Shown here in pieces: positions 1 through 5,166 of a stretch of 5,251 nt of DNA (the first letter of the stretch is position 1; every line of letters begins with the position of its first letter). The DNA is taken from NCBI RefSeq assembly GCF_042682565.1, contig NZ_JBHUIC010000021.1. One strand, given 5' to 3'. The notes under the pieces were generated by a model. The model worked only from the letters and a program-made list of their open reading frames with translations, had not been told where the DNA came from and made no database searches. The position numbers and the translations under genes were made by a program. This DNA is from Pistricoccus aurantiacus. GTDB taxonomy: Bacteria; Pseudomonadota; Gammaproteobacteria; Pseudomonadales; Halomonadaceae.

Positions 1-84
1 ACCCGCGAGCTGGGCGACCCGTTCCGTCGGGATGCCTTGAAGAAGCCGGTGCGGCTGCTCGAGAAGTATCAGGACTATGTCTAA
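1..84 (+). CDS. xsc: Sulfoacetaldehyde acetyltransferase, C-terminal end (partial)
   Basis: This is the 3' end of a forward gene that begins before the window. Frame 1 gives 27 residues and a TAA stop at 82-84. The segment ELGDPFRRDALKKPV matches, from memory, the conserved C-terminus of Xsc, the thiamine-diphosphate enzyme that cleaves sulfoacetaldehyde with phosphate into acetyl phosphate and sulfite in the cytoplasm. The last residues are LLEKYQDYV. The assignment is strengthened by the next gene, a short phosphate acetyltransferase, which is the usual partner of xsc. No catalytic part of the protein is visible, so activity cannot be judged. Its stop codon lies inside a short tandem repeat (70-137). 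Another ThDP enzyme is possible but less likely. Confidence 0.8.
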   Translation, partial: TRELGDPFRRDALKKPVRLLEKYQDYV

Positions 85-137
85 CAGGACCATGTCTAAT
101 CAGGAAGGTGTCTAAACAAGACGATGTCTAACAAGAC
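70..137 (+). repeat. Short tandem repeat copying the xsc terminal codons
   Basis: Four near-identical units each contain TGTCTAA, at 78-84, 93-99, 109-115 and 125-131, so spacing is 15, 16 and 16 bases. Read unit by unit they are CAGGACTATGTCTAA (the real end of the gene, Q-D-Y-V-stop), CAGGACCATGTCTAA, CAGGAAGGTGTCTAA and CAAGACGATGTCTAA. A fifth truncated start, CAAGAC, lies at 132-137. The second unit is directly in frame with the first; later ones are offset by single inserted bases. The pattern suggests slippage or tandem duplication of the last five codons followed by drift. Whether it has a function is unknown. Confidence 0.85.
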
Positions 138-142
138 ATGAA

Positions 143-170
143 TCATCCCTTTTCATATGAGGCGGGATGA
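143..170 (+). other. Dyad between xsc and pta
   Basis: TCATCCC at 143-149 is perfectly repeated in inverted form as GGGATGA at 164-170. The 14-base centre contains a smaller palindrome, TCATATGA, at 153-160. It could form an RNA hairpin just upstream of the stronger hairpin at 184-217, or be a DNA operator. It is not followed by a T-run, so it is not a terminator by itself. Confidence 0.5.
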
Positions 171-183
171 CCTGTACTGAAAT

Positions 184-217
184 CGCCCCCGAAGCAGCGG
201 AGTCTGCCTCGGGGGCG
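184..217 (+). terminator. GC-rich hairpin between xsc and pta, terminator or attenuator
   Basis: The left arm 184-197 (CGCCCCCGAAGCAG) pairs with 204-217 (CTGCCTCGGGGGCG) over 14 positions with a single A-C mismatch, leaving a 6-base loop (198-203). It is followed by TTATTGTGT, an imperfect T-rich tail. This is the strongest inverted repeat in the window. It sits 99 bases past the xsc stop and 51 bases before the pta start, so it may end most xsc transcripts, lower pta expression relative to xsc, or protect an mRNA 3' end. The short T-tract makes partial termination more likely than complete termination. Confidence 0.65.
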
Positions 218-253
218 TTATTGTGTATGCTCATCGGCATGGGTTTTATTACA

Positions 254-259
254 AAGGAG
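254..259 (+). promoter_or_regulatory. Ribosome binding site that sets the pta start
   Basis: AAGGAG lies 9 bases before the ATG at 269. It rules against the more upstream in-frame starts: ATG 260 directly abuts this site, and earlier starts would place the terminator-like hairpin inside the coding sequence. Confidence 0.75.
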
Positions 260-268
260 ATGCCAACG

Positions 269-1279
269 ATGCAAGCCCTCGAACACATCATGCAGCGCGC
301 AAAAAAGGCCAAGCGGCATATCGTGCTGTGCGAAGGCGACGATGCGCGGGTTCTGGAAGCGGCCACCCGGGCCGCGAAAGACGGCCTGGCGCGTATTACC
401 CTGGTCGGCGACCGCACGGCCATCGAGAAGACCGCTGCGGAGATCAATCGCGATCTCGCCGCGGTCGAAGTGCTCGACCCGCAAGAGGCGGCGCTGGCGG
501 ATGAACTGGCGGAGGCGCTTTTCCAGCTGCGCCAGAAGAAAGGCATGACCCAGGACAAGGCTCGGCAGGAAGTGCTCAAGCCCCTGGTATTCGCCGACCT
601 GATGGTGCGGGAAGGCCATGCGGATGGCAGCGTGGCCGGGGCGGTGCATACTACCGCGGACGTGGTCCGCAGCGCCATCCAACTGGTAGGGGTCAAGCCC
701 GGCACGCCTCTGGTGTCGAGCTTCTTTCTGATGATTCTGGAAGAGCCGCATCATTCCCGTCAGGGAGGCATGATCTTCTCGGACTGCGGCCTGGTAATCG
801 CGCCGAATGCCCAGGAGTTGGCCAACATCGCCTTGGCCGCTGCGGATAGCGCGAAGGCCCTGCTCGATGAGGAGCCGCGGGTGGCGATGCTGTCGTTCTC
901 GACCAGCGGCAGCGCCAAGCATGCGGCGGTGGACAAGGTGGTCGAAGCGGCGCGGCAGGTGAAGGCAGAGCGCCCGGGGCTGGCCATCGATGAGGACGTG
1001 CAGCTCGACGCCGCCATCGTGCCGGACATCGCCAGGCGCAAGCTGCCGGAATCTCGGGTCAAGGGAGAGGCCAACGTGTTGATCTTCCCCAGTCTGGAGG
1101 CAGGCAATATCGGCTACAAGCTTGCCGAGCGCATCGGGGGCGCCAAGGCCATCGGCCCTCTGCTGCAAGGCCTGGCCAAGCCCGCCAACGACCTGTCCCG
1201 AGGCTGCAGCGCCGAGGACGTCTACAACGTGATCGCGGTCACCGCGGTTCAGGCCGCCACTCAAGAGACCGGCTCGTGA
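269..1279 (+). CDS. pta: Phosphate acetyltransferase (short type)
   Basis: Pta transfers the acetyl group of acetyl phosphate to CoA, giving acetyl-CoA and phosphate in the cytoplasm. In sulfonate degradation it uses the acetyl phosphate made by Xsc. The 336-residue protein is the short form, with the phosphate acetyl/butyryl-transferase domain only and none of the N-terminal regulatory domain of E. coli Pta. Visible family motifs are CEGDDARVLEAA (21-32), ADGSVAGAVHTTADVVR (118-134), SFFLM (151-155), SFSTSGSAKH (209-218), FPSLEAGNIGYK (273-284) and GPLLQGLAKPANDLSRG (296-312). It appears complete. The ATG at 269 is chosen because of the AAGGAG 9 bases upstream; ATG 260 would add three residues. 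The stop is 16 bases before the permease gene, so the two are probably co-transcribed. The gap to xsc is longer and holds a terminator-like hairpin. Confidence 0.93.
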   Translation: MQALEHIMQRAKKAKRHIVLCEGDDARVLEAATRAAKDGLARITLVGDRTAIEKTAAEINRDLAAVEVLDPQEAALADELAEALFQLRQKKGMTQDKARQEVLKPLVFADLMVREGHADGSVAGAVHTTADVVRSAIQLVGVKPGTPLVSSFFLMILEEPHHSRQGGMIFSDCGLVIAPNAQELANIALAAADSAKALLDEEPRVAMLSFSTSGSAKHAAVDKVVEAARQVKAERPGLAIDEDVQLDAAIVPDIARRKLPESRVKGEANVLIFPSLEAGNIGYKLAERIGGAKAIGPLLQGLAKPANDLSRGCSAEDVYNVIAVTAVQAATQETGS

Positions 1280-1295
1280 AGGACGTCTTCAGGAC

Positions 1296-2084
1296 ATGCG
1301 GCGATGCGAAAGCGCACTCGCCATGAGCATTGAAACCCTGGGGCCTTATCTGCTGGTGGCCTTCGTTGCCGGCTACTTTCAGACCGTGACCGGCTTCGGA
1401 CTGGGCATGATCGTGATCGGTGTCACCAGCGCCCTGGGGATCGCGTCCGTGGCAACGGTGGCGGCGGTGGTCAGCCTGATGACTCTGGTCAATAGTGCGG
1501 TAGCGTTGCCGGGCAAGCTTCAGCACGTGCATTGGCCGGCGGCTCGGGCGGTAATCGTTGCGCTCGTTCCGTCGATTCTCGCCGGGGTGCTGCTGCTCGG
1601 CTATCTGAGCGAGAGTGCCTCGACCCTGCTGCGTCTGGCGCTGGGAGCGATCATCATCTACGGCGGCGCCAGCCTGATCATGCGGCCCAGCCGCCAGGGC
1701 GAGCCGTCGGGCAAGTCGAGCTTCTTCGTCAGCGGCTTGTTGTCTGGCCTATGCGGTGGCCTGTTCGGCATCGCCGGGCCACCGCTGATCTATCAGTGCT
1801 ACCGGCAGCCCTTTTCACTGATCAGCATCCGCAACATGCTGATCATGTTCTTTGCCATCTCCGCCCTGATGCGTACCCTGTTTGTCGGCTGGCAGGGCGG
1901 TCTCGATGCCCAGGTACTGCTGCTGACCGCCTGGGGAATCCCCTTGATCGCGCTGGCCACTTATCTGGGGCGACGTTTTCCGCCGCCCCTCTCCGCTCGA
2001 ACCATGCGCCGGCTGGTGTTCCTGGTACTACTGGGCATCGGCGCCAGTTTGATTCTGCCGGAACTTGGTAAGCTCCTCGCTTGA
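1296..2084 (+). CDS. tauE: TSUP/TauE-family permease, probable sulfite exporter
   Basis: This is an inner-membrane protein of the TauE/SafE (TSUP) family, 262 residues and very hydrophobic, with about eight predicted membrane segments by eye. The family's two-fold pseudo-repeat is visible: a glycine-rich motif GYFQTVTGFGLGM at 26-38 and a second, GLLSGLCGGLFGIAGPPLIYQ region at 147-167. Hydrophilic loops occur near 73-80 and 130-141. TSUP members next to xsc and pta are known or proposed to export the sulfite released by Xsc; that role here is inferred from context, and other sulfur-anion or sulfonate transport is possible. ATG 1296 has AAGGA at 1279-1283 with a long 12-base spacer. ATG 1323 would remove the first nine residues (MRRCESALA) and gives a more typical membrane-protein start, but it has no clear binding site. 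The gene ends in tandem stops TGA TAA. Confidence 0.85.
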   Translation: MRRCESALAMSIETLGPYLLVAFVAGYFQTVTGFGLGMIVIGVTSALGIASVATVAAVVSLMTLVNSAVALPGKLQHVHWPAARAVIVALVPSILAGVLLLGYLSESASTLLRLALGAIIIYGGASLIMRPSRQGEPSGKSSFFVSGLLSGLCGGLFGIAGPPLIYQCYRQPFSLISIRNMLIMFFAISALMRTLFVGWQGGLDAQVLLLTAWGIPLIALATYLGRRFPPPLSARTMRRLVFLVLLGIGASLILPELGKLLA

Positions 2085-2104
2085 TAATGCCTTGGCCCCG
2101 GCCC

Positions 2105-3826
2105 TCAGCGCTGCCGCAGATGCCCGGTGATCAGCTGGCTGATCTCGAAGAACAGCTCGTTGTCCAGCGGGCGGGCGAGATCCACCGCCAGGCTGTTGCT
2201 GTAGAAAGGGCTCAGGTCGAGGCCGACGCCGAGGCCGCGAATCTCGATGGTGCCCTGGCGTTCGTGTCGGGCCACCACGTTCTTCAGGTGGTTATCCAGA
2301 TAGAACTTGTCGTTGGCCAGATTGGTCGCGGTATCCATGGGGCAGCCGTCGGAGACCACCACGAGAATACGCCGGGTCTCGTCTCGTCCCAGCAGGCGGG
2401 CGCAGGCCCAGTCCACCGCTTCGCCGTCGATGCCTTCCCGGTACAGGTCGAACCTGAGCAGGGCGCCAATATTGCGCCGAGTACGTCGCCACTGCTGGGC
2501 GGCCTCCTTGAAGATCAGGTAGCGCACCTCGTTGAGTCGCCCGGGATGATGAGGGCGCCCTTGGCGCAGCCAGTCCTGCTGGGCGCGCCCGCCGTTCCAG
2601 GCGCCGGTAGTGAAGCCGAGTATTTCCGTGGTGACTCCGGCCATGTCGAGGCTGCGGGTCAGGAGGTCCAGGGTCATCGCCAAGGGAAAGCTGTAGGTCT
2701 TCATCGAGCCGGAACAGTCGATGAGGAAGCTTACCACGCAGTTAGTGTGGGGCTTGTACTGCTCGAGCCGGAACAGCCGGCGCTCCGTGGGAGAACTGAC
2801 CAACTGCGCCAGACGCCGACCGTCGATATAGCCTTCTTCTTCACCGAAGCTCCAGCCGTCTCGTTCCGGCTCGCTCAGTTGAGCGGCGAATATCCGACCG
2901 AGACGACGCACGTTGACTCCGACATCCTGAAGGCCGCGATCCAGGCGTGCGCGAAACTCCTCCAACTGCGCCTCCCGCACCGCCTCGCCGGCATAGACCT
3001 CGCTGTCATAGGCGTTGGTAAAGATACGATATTGCTGATCCGCTTCGCTGAAGGCCTTGCTGTCGCCGGAGAGCGCGGTGGTGAAACCTTCCTCCTCTTC
3101 CTCGTCGAAATCCAGCATCAGGGAAAAGGGCGGGGGATTGTCGTCGTCTTTCTGTTCTTCATTGCCACCCAGTTCGTCCCGGGCCTGTTGCACCATGCTG
3201 GCGGTGACCCGGGCGATTTCCAGGGCATGCTCGGCGAAGGCGGCCTGATCCTGGCGTGTGCGACGTAGTCCTGCCAAGGCGTGGCCGATGACCGGCACCA
3301 GGCGGCCCCGAGTGGTTTCGATCAAATCGCCGGTTTCATCCGCCAGGGGCTTTGCATTGATCCGCGACCAGCAGATCAGCGCTACCGCGTAGGCCAGACG
3401 GCCGATGATGCCTTCGGTCAGCCGCGAGTTGTGAAAGTCATCCGTCCATTCGCTGAAACGCTGCTCGATATTACGCGCCATGCCGGGCATGTCGCTGGGT
3501 ACCAGGGATTCGACTCTGAGCTGCTCGAGCAGTTCGAAGATCAGCCGAGCGATGGGGTCTTCCGGGCACAATGAACGGTGCAGCTTTGGGTCGCTGTGCA
3601 GCAGACGCAGCGCCGTGGCGTCGGCGACGCCGCGATAGGCGACGAAGTCCAGGCTGTCATCCGCCAGGCGCAGATGCGGCACGTGTACGGGAATCGGCTT
3701 GCCCGCGTGGTGCAGGCGATGGCCGCGATAGTGCAGATCGCGGTCGCCGGTGAGCGCCCGCAGGGAGGCGCTGCAAAGCTCTTCGATACGCTGCTGGCGC
3801 CTTGCCAGCTGCTGCACGGAAATCAC
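2105..3826 (-). CDS. cobT: CobT-like cobaltochelatase subunit (VWA domain)
   Basis: The 573-residue protein resembles CobT, which with the ATPase CobS forms the chaperone-like complex that powers cobalt insertion by CobN in aerobic cobalamin synthesis. The N-terminal half is mostly helical and lacks clear motifs. An acidic linker (about 223-246, including DFDEEEEEG) separates it from a C-terminal von Willebrand factor A domain. The MIDAS motif DCSGSM is intact at 370-375, and further metal-site loops are GFTTGAWNGG (404-413) and VVSDGCPMD (490-498). It is somewhat shorter than alphaproteobacterial CobT (about 600-630 residues, from memory), mainly in the acidic linker. It starts at GTG, overlaps the cobS stop by four bases and has a very strong ribosome binding site, so the two are translationally coupled. 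It converges on the permease gene with a 20-base gap. The real substrate is uncertain because no CobN is present nearby. Confidence 0.88.
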   Translation of the reverse strand: MISVQQLARRQQRIEELCSASLRALTGDRDLHYRGHRLHHAGKPIPVHVPHLRLADDSLDFVAYRGVADATALRLLHSDPKLHRSLCPEDPIARLIFELLEQLRVESLVPSDMPGMARNIEQRFSEWTDDFHNSRLTEGIIGRLAYAVALICWSRINAKPLADETGDLIETTRGRLVPVIGHALAGLRRTRQDQAAFAEHALEIARVTASMVQQARDELGGNEEQKDDDNPPPFSLMLDFDEEEEEGFTTALSGDSKAFSEADQQYRIFTNAYDSEVYAGEAVREAQLEEFRARLDRGLQDVGVNVRRLGRIFAAQLSEPERDGWSFGEEEGYIDGRRLAQLVSSPTERRLFRLEQYKPHTNCVVSFLIDCSGSMKTYSFPLAMTLDLLTRSLDMAGVTTEILGFTTGAWNGGRAQQDWLRQGRPHHPGRLNEVRYLIFKEAAQQWRRTRRNIGALLRFDLYREGIDGEAVDWACARLLGRDETRRILVVVSDGCPMDTATNLANDKFYLDNHLKNVVARHERQGTIEIRGLGVGLDLSPFYSNSLAVDLARPLDNELFFEISQLITGHLRQR

Positions 3827-4836
3827 GAGGCGGCTCCTTCCTCGCTGCCGAGATTGCTCAGGTTTTCCTCGCTATTGAGATAGGAGGAGGAAAGCTCCTC
3901 GCCGAAGCAGCGCTGGTAGTATTCCGCCACCAAGGGGCGCTCCGCCTCGTCGCACTTGTTGAGAAACGACAGTCGGAAGGCTCGGGCCGGGTTGCGAAAG
4001 ATTTCGCAGTTCTCCGCCCAGGTGATCACCGTGCGCGGTGACATCAGGGTGGAAAGATCCCCGGCGGCAAAACCCTTGCGGGTCAGATCCGCCACCGCCA
4101 CCATGGAATCGATCAGCTTGCGGCCTCGTTCCGTGTTCTTGCTGGGCACCCGGGCGACGACGATCTCGATCTCTTCCTCCCGAGGCAGGTAATCCAGCTT
4201 GGCGACGATGTTCCAGCGGTCGATCTGAGCATGGTTGAGCACCTGGGTGCCGTGATACATGCCGCTCAAGTTGCCCAGGCCCACGGTGTTGGCGGTGGCG
4301 AACAGCCGAAAATACGGATGAGGATGAATGACCCGATTCTGGTCGAGCAGGGTGAAACTGCCGTCTCGCTCCAGGATGCGCTGGATGACGAACATCACGT
4401 CCGGGCGACCGGCGTCGTATTCGTCGAAGATCAGCGCTACCGGGCGCTGCAGCGACCAGGGCACGATGCCTTCCTGAAACTCCGTCACCTGCAGGCCGTC
4501 GCGGATGACGATGGTGTCCTTGCCCACCAGGTCCAGGCGACTGATATGACCGTCCAGGTTGACCCGCAGGCAGGGCCAGTTGAGCCGAGCGGCGACCTGT
4601 TCGATATGGGTCGATTTGCCGGTGCCGTGAAGCCCTTGCACCATCACCCGACGATCCCGAGTAAATCCGGCCAGTATTGCCAGGGTGACATCCGGATTGA
4701 AGCGATAGGCCGAGTCGATTTCCGGCACGTACTCATCCCGTTTGCTGAACGCCGGCACTTCCAGGTCGCTGTCGATTCCGAACAGCGTGCGTACGGATAC
4801 CATCTGGTCGGGTTTCTCTTTGTACATTTCCGTCAC
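3823..4836 (-). CDS. cobS: CobS-like cobaltochelatase subunit (MoxR-type AAA+ ATPase)
   Basis: The 337-residue protein is a close match, from memory, to CobS, the ATPase that with CobT drives CobN-dependent cobalt insertion into hydrogenobyrinic acid a,c-diamide. Visible features are the N-terminal CobS-specific segment with RTLFGID and VPAFS (16-31), Walker A GLHGTGKST (68-76), ARLNWPCLRVNLDGHISRLD (83-102), Walker B LIFDEYD (135-141), sensor-1 FATANT (179-184), the DRW motif (206-208) and MSPRTVITWAEN (265-276). All nucleotide-binding residues look intact, and the length is typical of CobS (about 330). The serine- and glutamate-rich C-terminal tail (about 316-337) is variable. The start is GTG 4836, supported by GAGGAG 6 bases upstream; ATG at 4827 is too far from it. 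It is first in a two-gene operon with cobT and divergent from the second xsc. Confidence 0.92.
   Translation of the reverse strand: MTEMYKEKPDQMVSVRTLFGIDSDLEVPAFSKRDEYVPEIDSAYRFNPDVTLAILAGFTRDRRVMVQGLHGTGKSTHIEQVAARLNWPCLRVNLDGHISRLDLVGKDTIVIRDGLQVTEFQEGIVPWSLQRPVALIFDEYDAGRPDVMFVIQRILERDGSFTLLDQNRVIHPHPYFRLFATANTVGLGNLSGMYHGTQVLNHAQIDRWNIVAKLDYLPREEEIEIVVARVPSKNTERGRKLIDSMVAVADLTRKGFAAGDLSTLMSPRTVITWAENCEIFRNPARAFRLSFLNKCDEAERPLVAEYYQRCFGEELSSSYLNSEENLSNLGSEEGAAS
3834..3842 (-). promoter_or_regulatory. Strong ribosome binding site of cobT
   Basis: On the reverse strand AGGAAGGAG lies 7 bases before the cobT GTG start, inside the 3' end of cobS. It fixes the GTG start and indicates efficient coupled translation of the two subunits. 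Confidence 0.75.
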
Positions 4837-4842
4837 GCTAGT

Positions 4843-4848
4843 CTCCTC
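4843..4848 (-). promoter_or_regulatory. Ribosome binding site of cobS
   Basis: Reverse-strand GAGGAG lies 6 bases before the GTG at 4836. It favours this non-ATG start over the in-frame ATG at 4827, which would leave a 15-base spacer. Confidence 0.7.
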
Positions 4849-4917
4849 GAGTCGTCAGGGCGGCATATCGATGTGATTCTCGCCGTGCAAGAAAGCAGCC
4901 TTCTACTATTATGGAGC

Positions 4918-4939
4918 AAATGGGCGGGTTTGCCCGTTT
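4918..4939. other. Small hairpin in the cobS leader region
   Basis: AAATGGGC at 4918-4925 can pair with GCCCGTTT at 4932-4939 (one T-G wobble) around the loop GGGTTT. An alternative register pairs CGGG 4925-4928 with CCCG 4933-4936. Read rightwards it ends in TTTT like a short terminator; no gene reads into it from that side. Read leftwards it would lie in the cobS leader RNA. Confidence 0.4.
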
Positions 4940-4944
4940 TCGAA

Positions 4945-5005
4945 GGTATGCTAGCTCAGTTTCTTTTAGTGATGCAAAACATACCGGTTTTTGAAATATT
5001 GGTAT
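4945..5005. other. Three GGTAT/ATACC half-sites
   Basis: GGTATG at 4945-4950 is inverted relative to CATACC at 4980-4985. GGTAT occurs again at 5001-5005, making ATACC-N15-GGTAT. Repeated half-sites of this kind are typical of binding by a dimeric or tetrameric regulator, but five- and six-base matches can occur by chance in AT-rich DNA. Confidence 0.3.
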
Positions 5006-5015
5006 ATCAGGCAGG

Positions 5016-5044
5016 TTGACGACGCTCATGTTTGCTTCTAGACT
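5016..5044 (+). promoter_or_regulatory. Candidate sigma-70 promoter towards the second xsc
   Basis: TTGACG (5016-5021, 5 of 6 consensus) and TAGACT (5039-5044, 4 of 6) are separated by 17 bases. Transcription would begin near 5051, right at the left edge of the 19-bp palindrome, so a protein bound there could block it. It competes with the TATAAT-based promoter at 5090-5095 as the true xsc promoter. Confidence 0.4.
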
Positions 5045-5051
5045 TGCGACG

Positions 5052-5070
5052 CATTCCGATAATCGGAATG
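5052..5070. promoter_or_regulatory. Perfect 19-bp palindrome, probable operator
   Basis: CATTCCGAT at 5052-5060 is exactly mirrored by ATCGGAATG at 5062-5070 around one central base. A similar half-site, TGTTCCGTT, follows at 5075-5083. The TTCCG/CGGAA arms resemble sites of IclR-type regulators, but the family cannot be told from sequence alone. The centre (5061) lies about 41 bases before the start site predicted from the TATAAT at 5090-5095, where a class II activator would bind in place of a -35 element. It also overlaps the expected start of the reverse promoter at 5072-5100. Confidence 0.65.
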
Positions 5071-5071
5071 G

Positions 5072-5100
5072 ATTGTTCCGTTAAGTGAATATAATGTCAA
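5072..5100 (-). promoter_or_regulatory. Candidate sigma-70 promoter for cobST
   Basis: On the reverse strand a perfect TTGACA (5100-5095) and AACAAT (5077-5072, 4 of 6) are spaced 17 bases apart. Transcription would start near 5065, inside the 19-bp palindrome, giving a leader of about 230 bases before cobS. The -35 element overlaps the last base of the forward TATAAT, so the two divergent promoters would compete. Confidence 0.4.
5090..5095 (+). promoter_or_regulatory. Consensus -10 element upstream of the second xsc
   Basis: A perfect TATAAT lies 71 bases before the ATG at 5167. No recognisable -35 hexamer is found 16-18 bases upstream (the 17-base position reads AATGGA), which fits an activator-dependent promoter using the palindrome at 5052-5070. 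The expected start is near 5102. Confidence 0.5.
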
Positions 5101-5105
5101 TCATC

Positions 5106-5131
5106 GCTGCTTTATTTTGTCGAAGAGCAGC
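5106..5131 (+). other. Hairpin in the putative xsc leader
   Basis: GCTGCT at 5106-5111 is inverted as AGCAGC at 5126-5131 with a 14-base AT-rich loop. ATCGC (5103-5107) and GCGAT (5135-5139) form a second, overlapping inverted pair. It would lie at the 5' end of the xsc mRNA if transcription starts near 5102 and could stabilise it. Confidence 0.3.
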
Positions 5132-5155
5132 ATCGCGATAACAAATGTTCTGCTC

Positions 5156-5160
5156 GGAGG
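5156..5160 (+). promoter_or_regulatory. Ribosome binding site of the second xsc
   Basis: GGAGG sits 6 bases before the ATG at 5167 and supports that start rather than the in-frame ATG at 5221. Confidence 0.8.
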
Positions 5161-5166
5161 AACCCC

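Larger units (their letters stand above)
4837..5166. other. Divergent intergenic regulatory region, cobS / second xsc
   Basis: These 330 bases carry no convincing gene and are visibly richer in A and T than the flanking coding DNA, particularly from about 4890 to 5150. They must contain the promoters for cobST (leftwards) and for the second xsc (rightwards). Individual dyads and promoter candidates are listed separately. Confidence 0.8.

Noticed and set aside
70..137. CRISPR array
   Set aside because: Units are only 15-16 bp with no unique spacers and clearly derive from the end of the preceding gene.
167..268. N-terminal extension of pta from an upstream GTG or ATG
   Set aside because: It would translate through the terminator-like hairpin at 184-217, while AAGGAG at 254-259 clearly marks ATG 269.
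218..1264. 348-codon reverse reading frame opposite pta
   Set aside because: It mirrors pta, is rich in His and Arg as expected for an antisense GC-rich frame, and has no recognisable domain or convincing start.
2081..3268. 395-codon forward reading frame opposite cobT
   Set aside because: It lies entirely antisense to a well-supported CobT with an intact MIDAS motif. Its translation matches no family I recognise, has low-complexity stretches, and follows from GC-biased codon positions.
4921..4933. Sigma-54-like TGG...TTGC pattern
   Set aside because: The GG and GC elements are separated by 8 bases rather than the required 10.
4945..4960. GGTATGCTAGCTCAGT resembling a familiar synthetic promoter segment
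   Set aside because: There is no -35/-10 pair in proper spacing around it; the similarity is probably chance.
4231..5019. 262-codon forward frame opposite cobS running into the intergenic region
   Set aside because: Most of it is antisense to the CobS ATPase core. Its translation shows no domain I recognise.
4838..5029. 63-codon reverse frame ending one base before the cobS start
   Set aside because: It could be a leader peptide, but it has only a weak binding site, no recognisable domain, and covers DNA better explained as regulatory. Kept only as a remote possibility.
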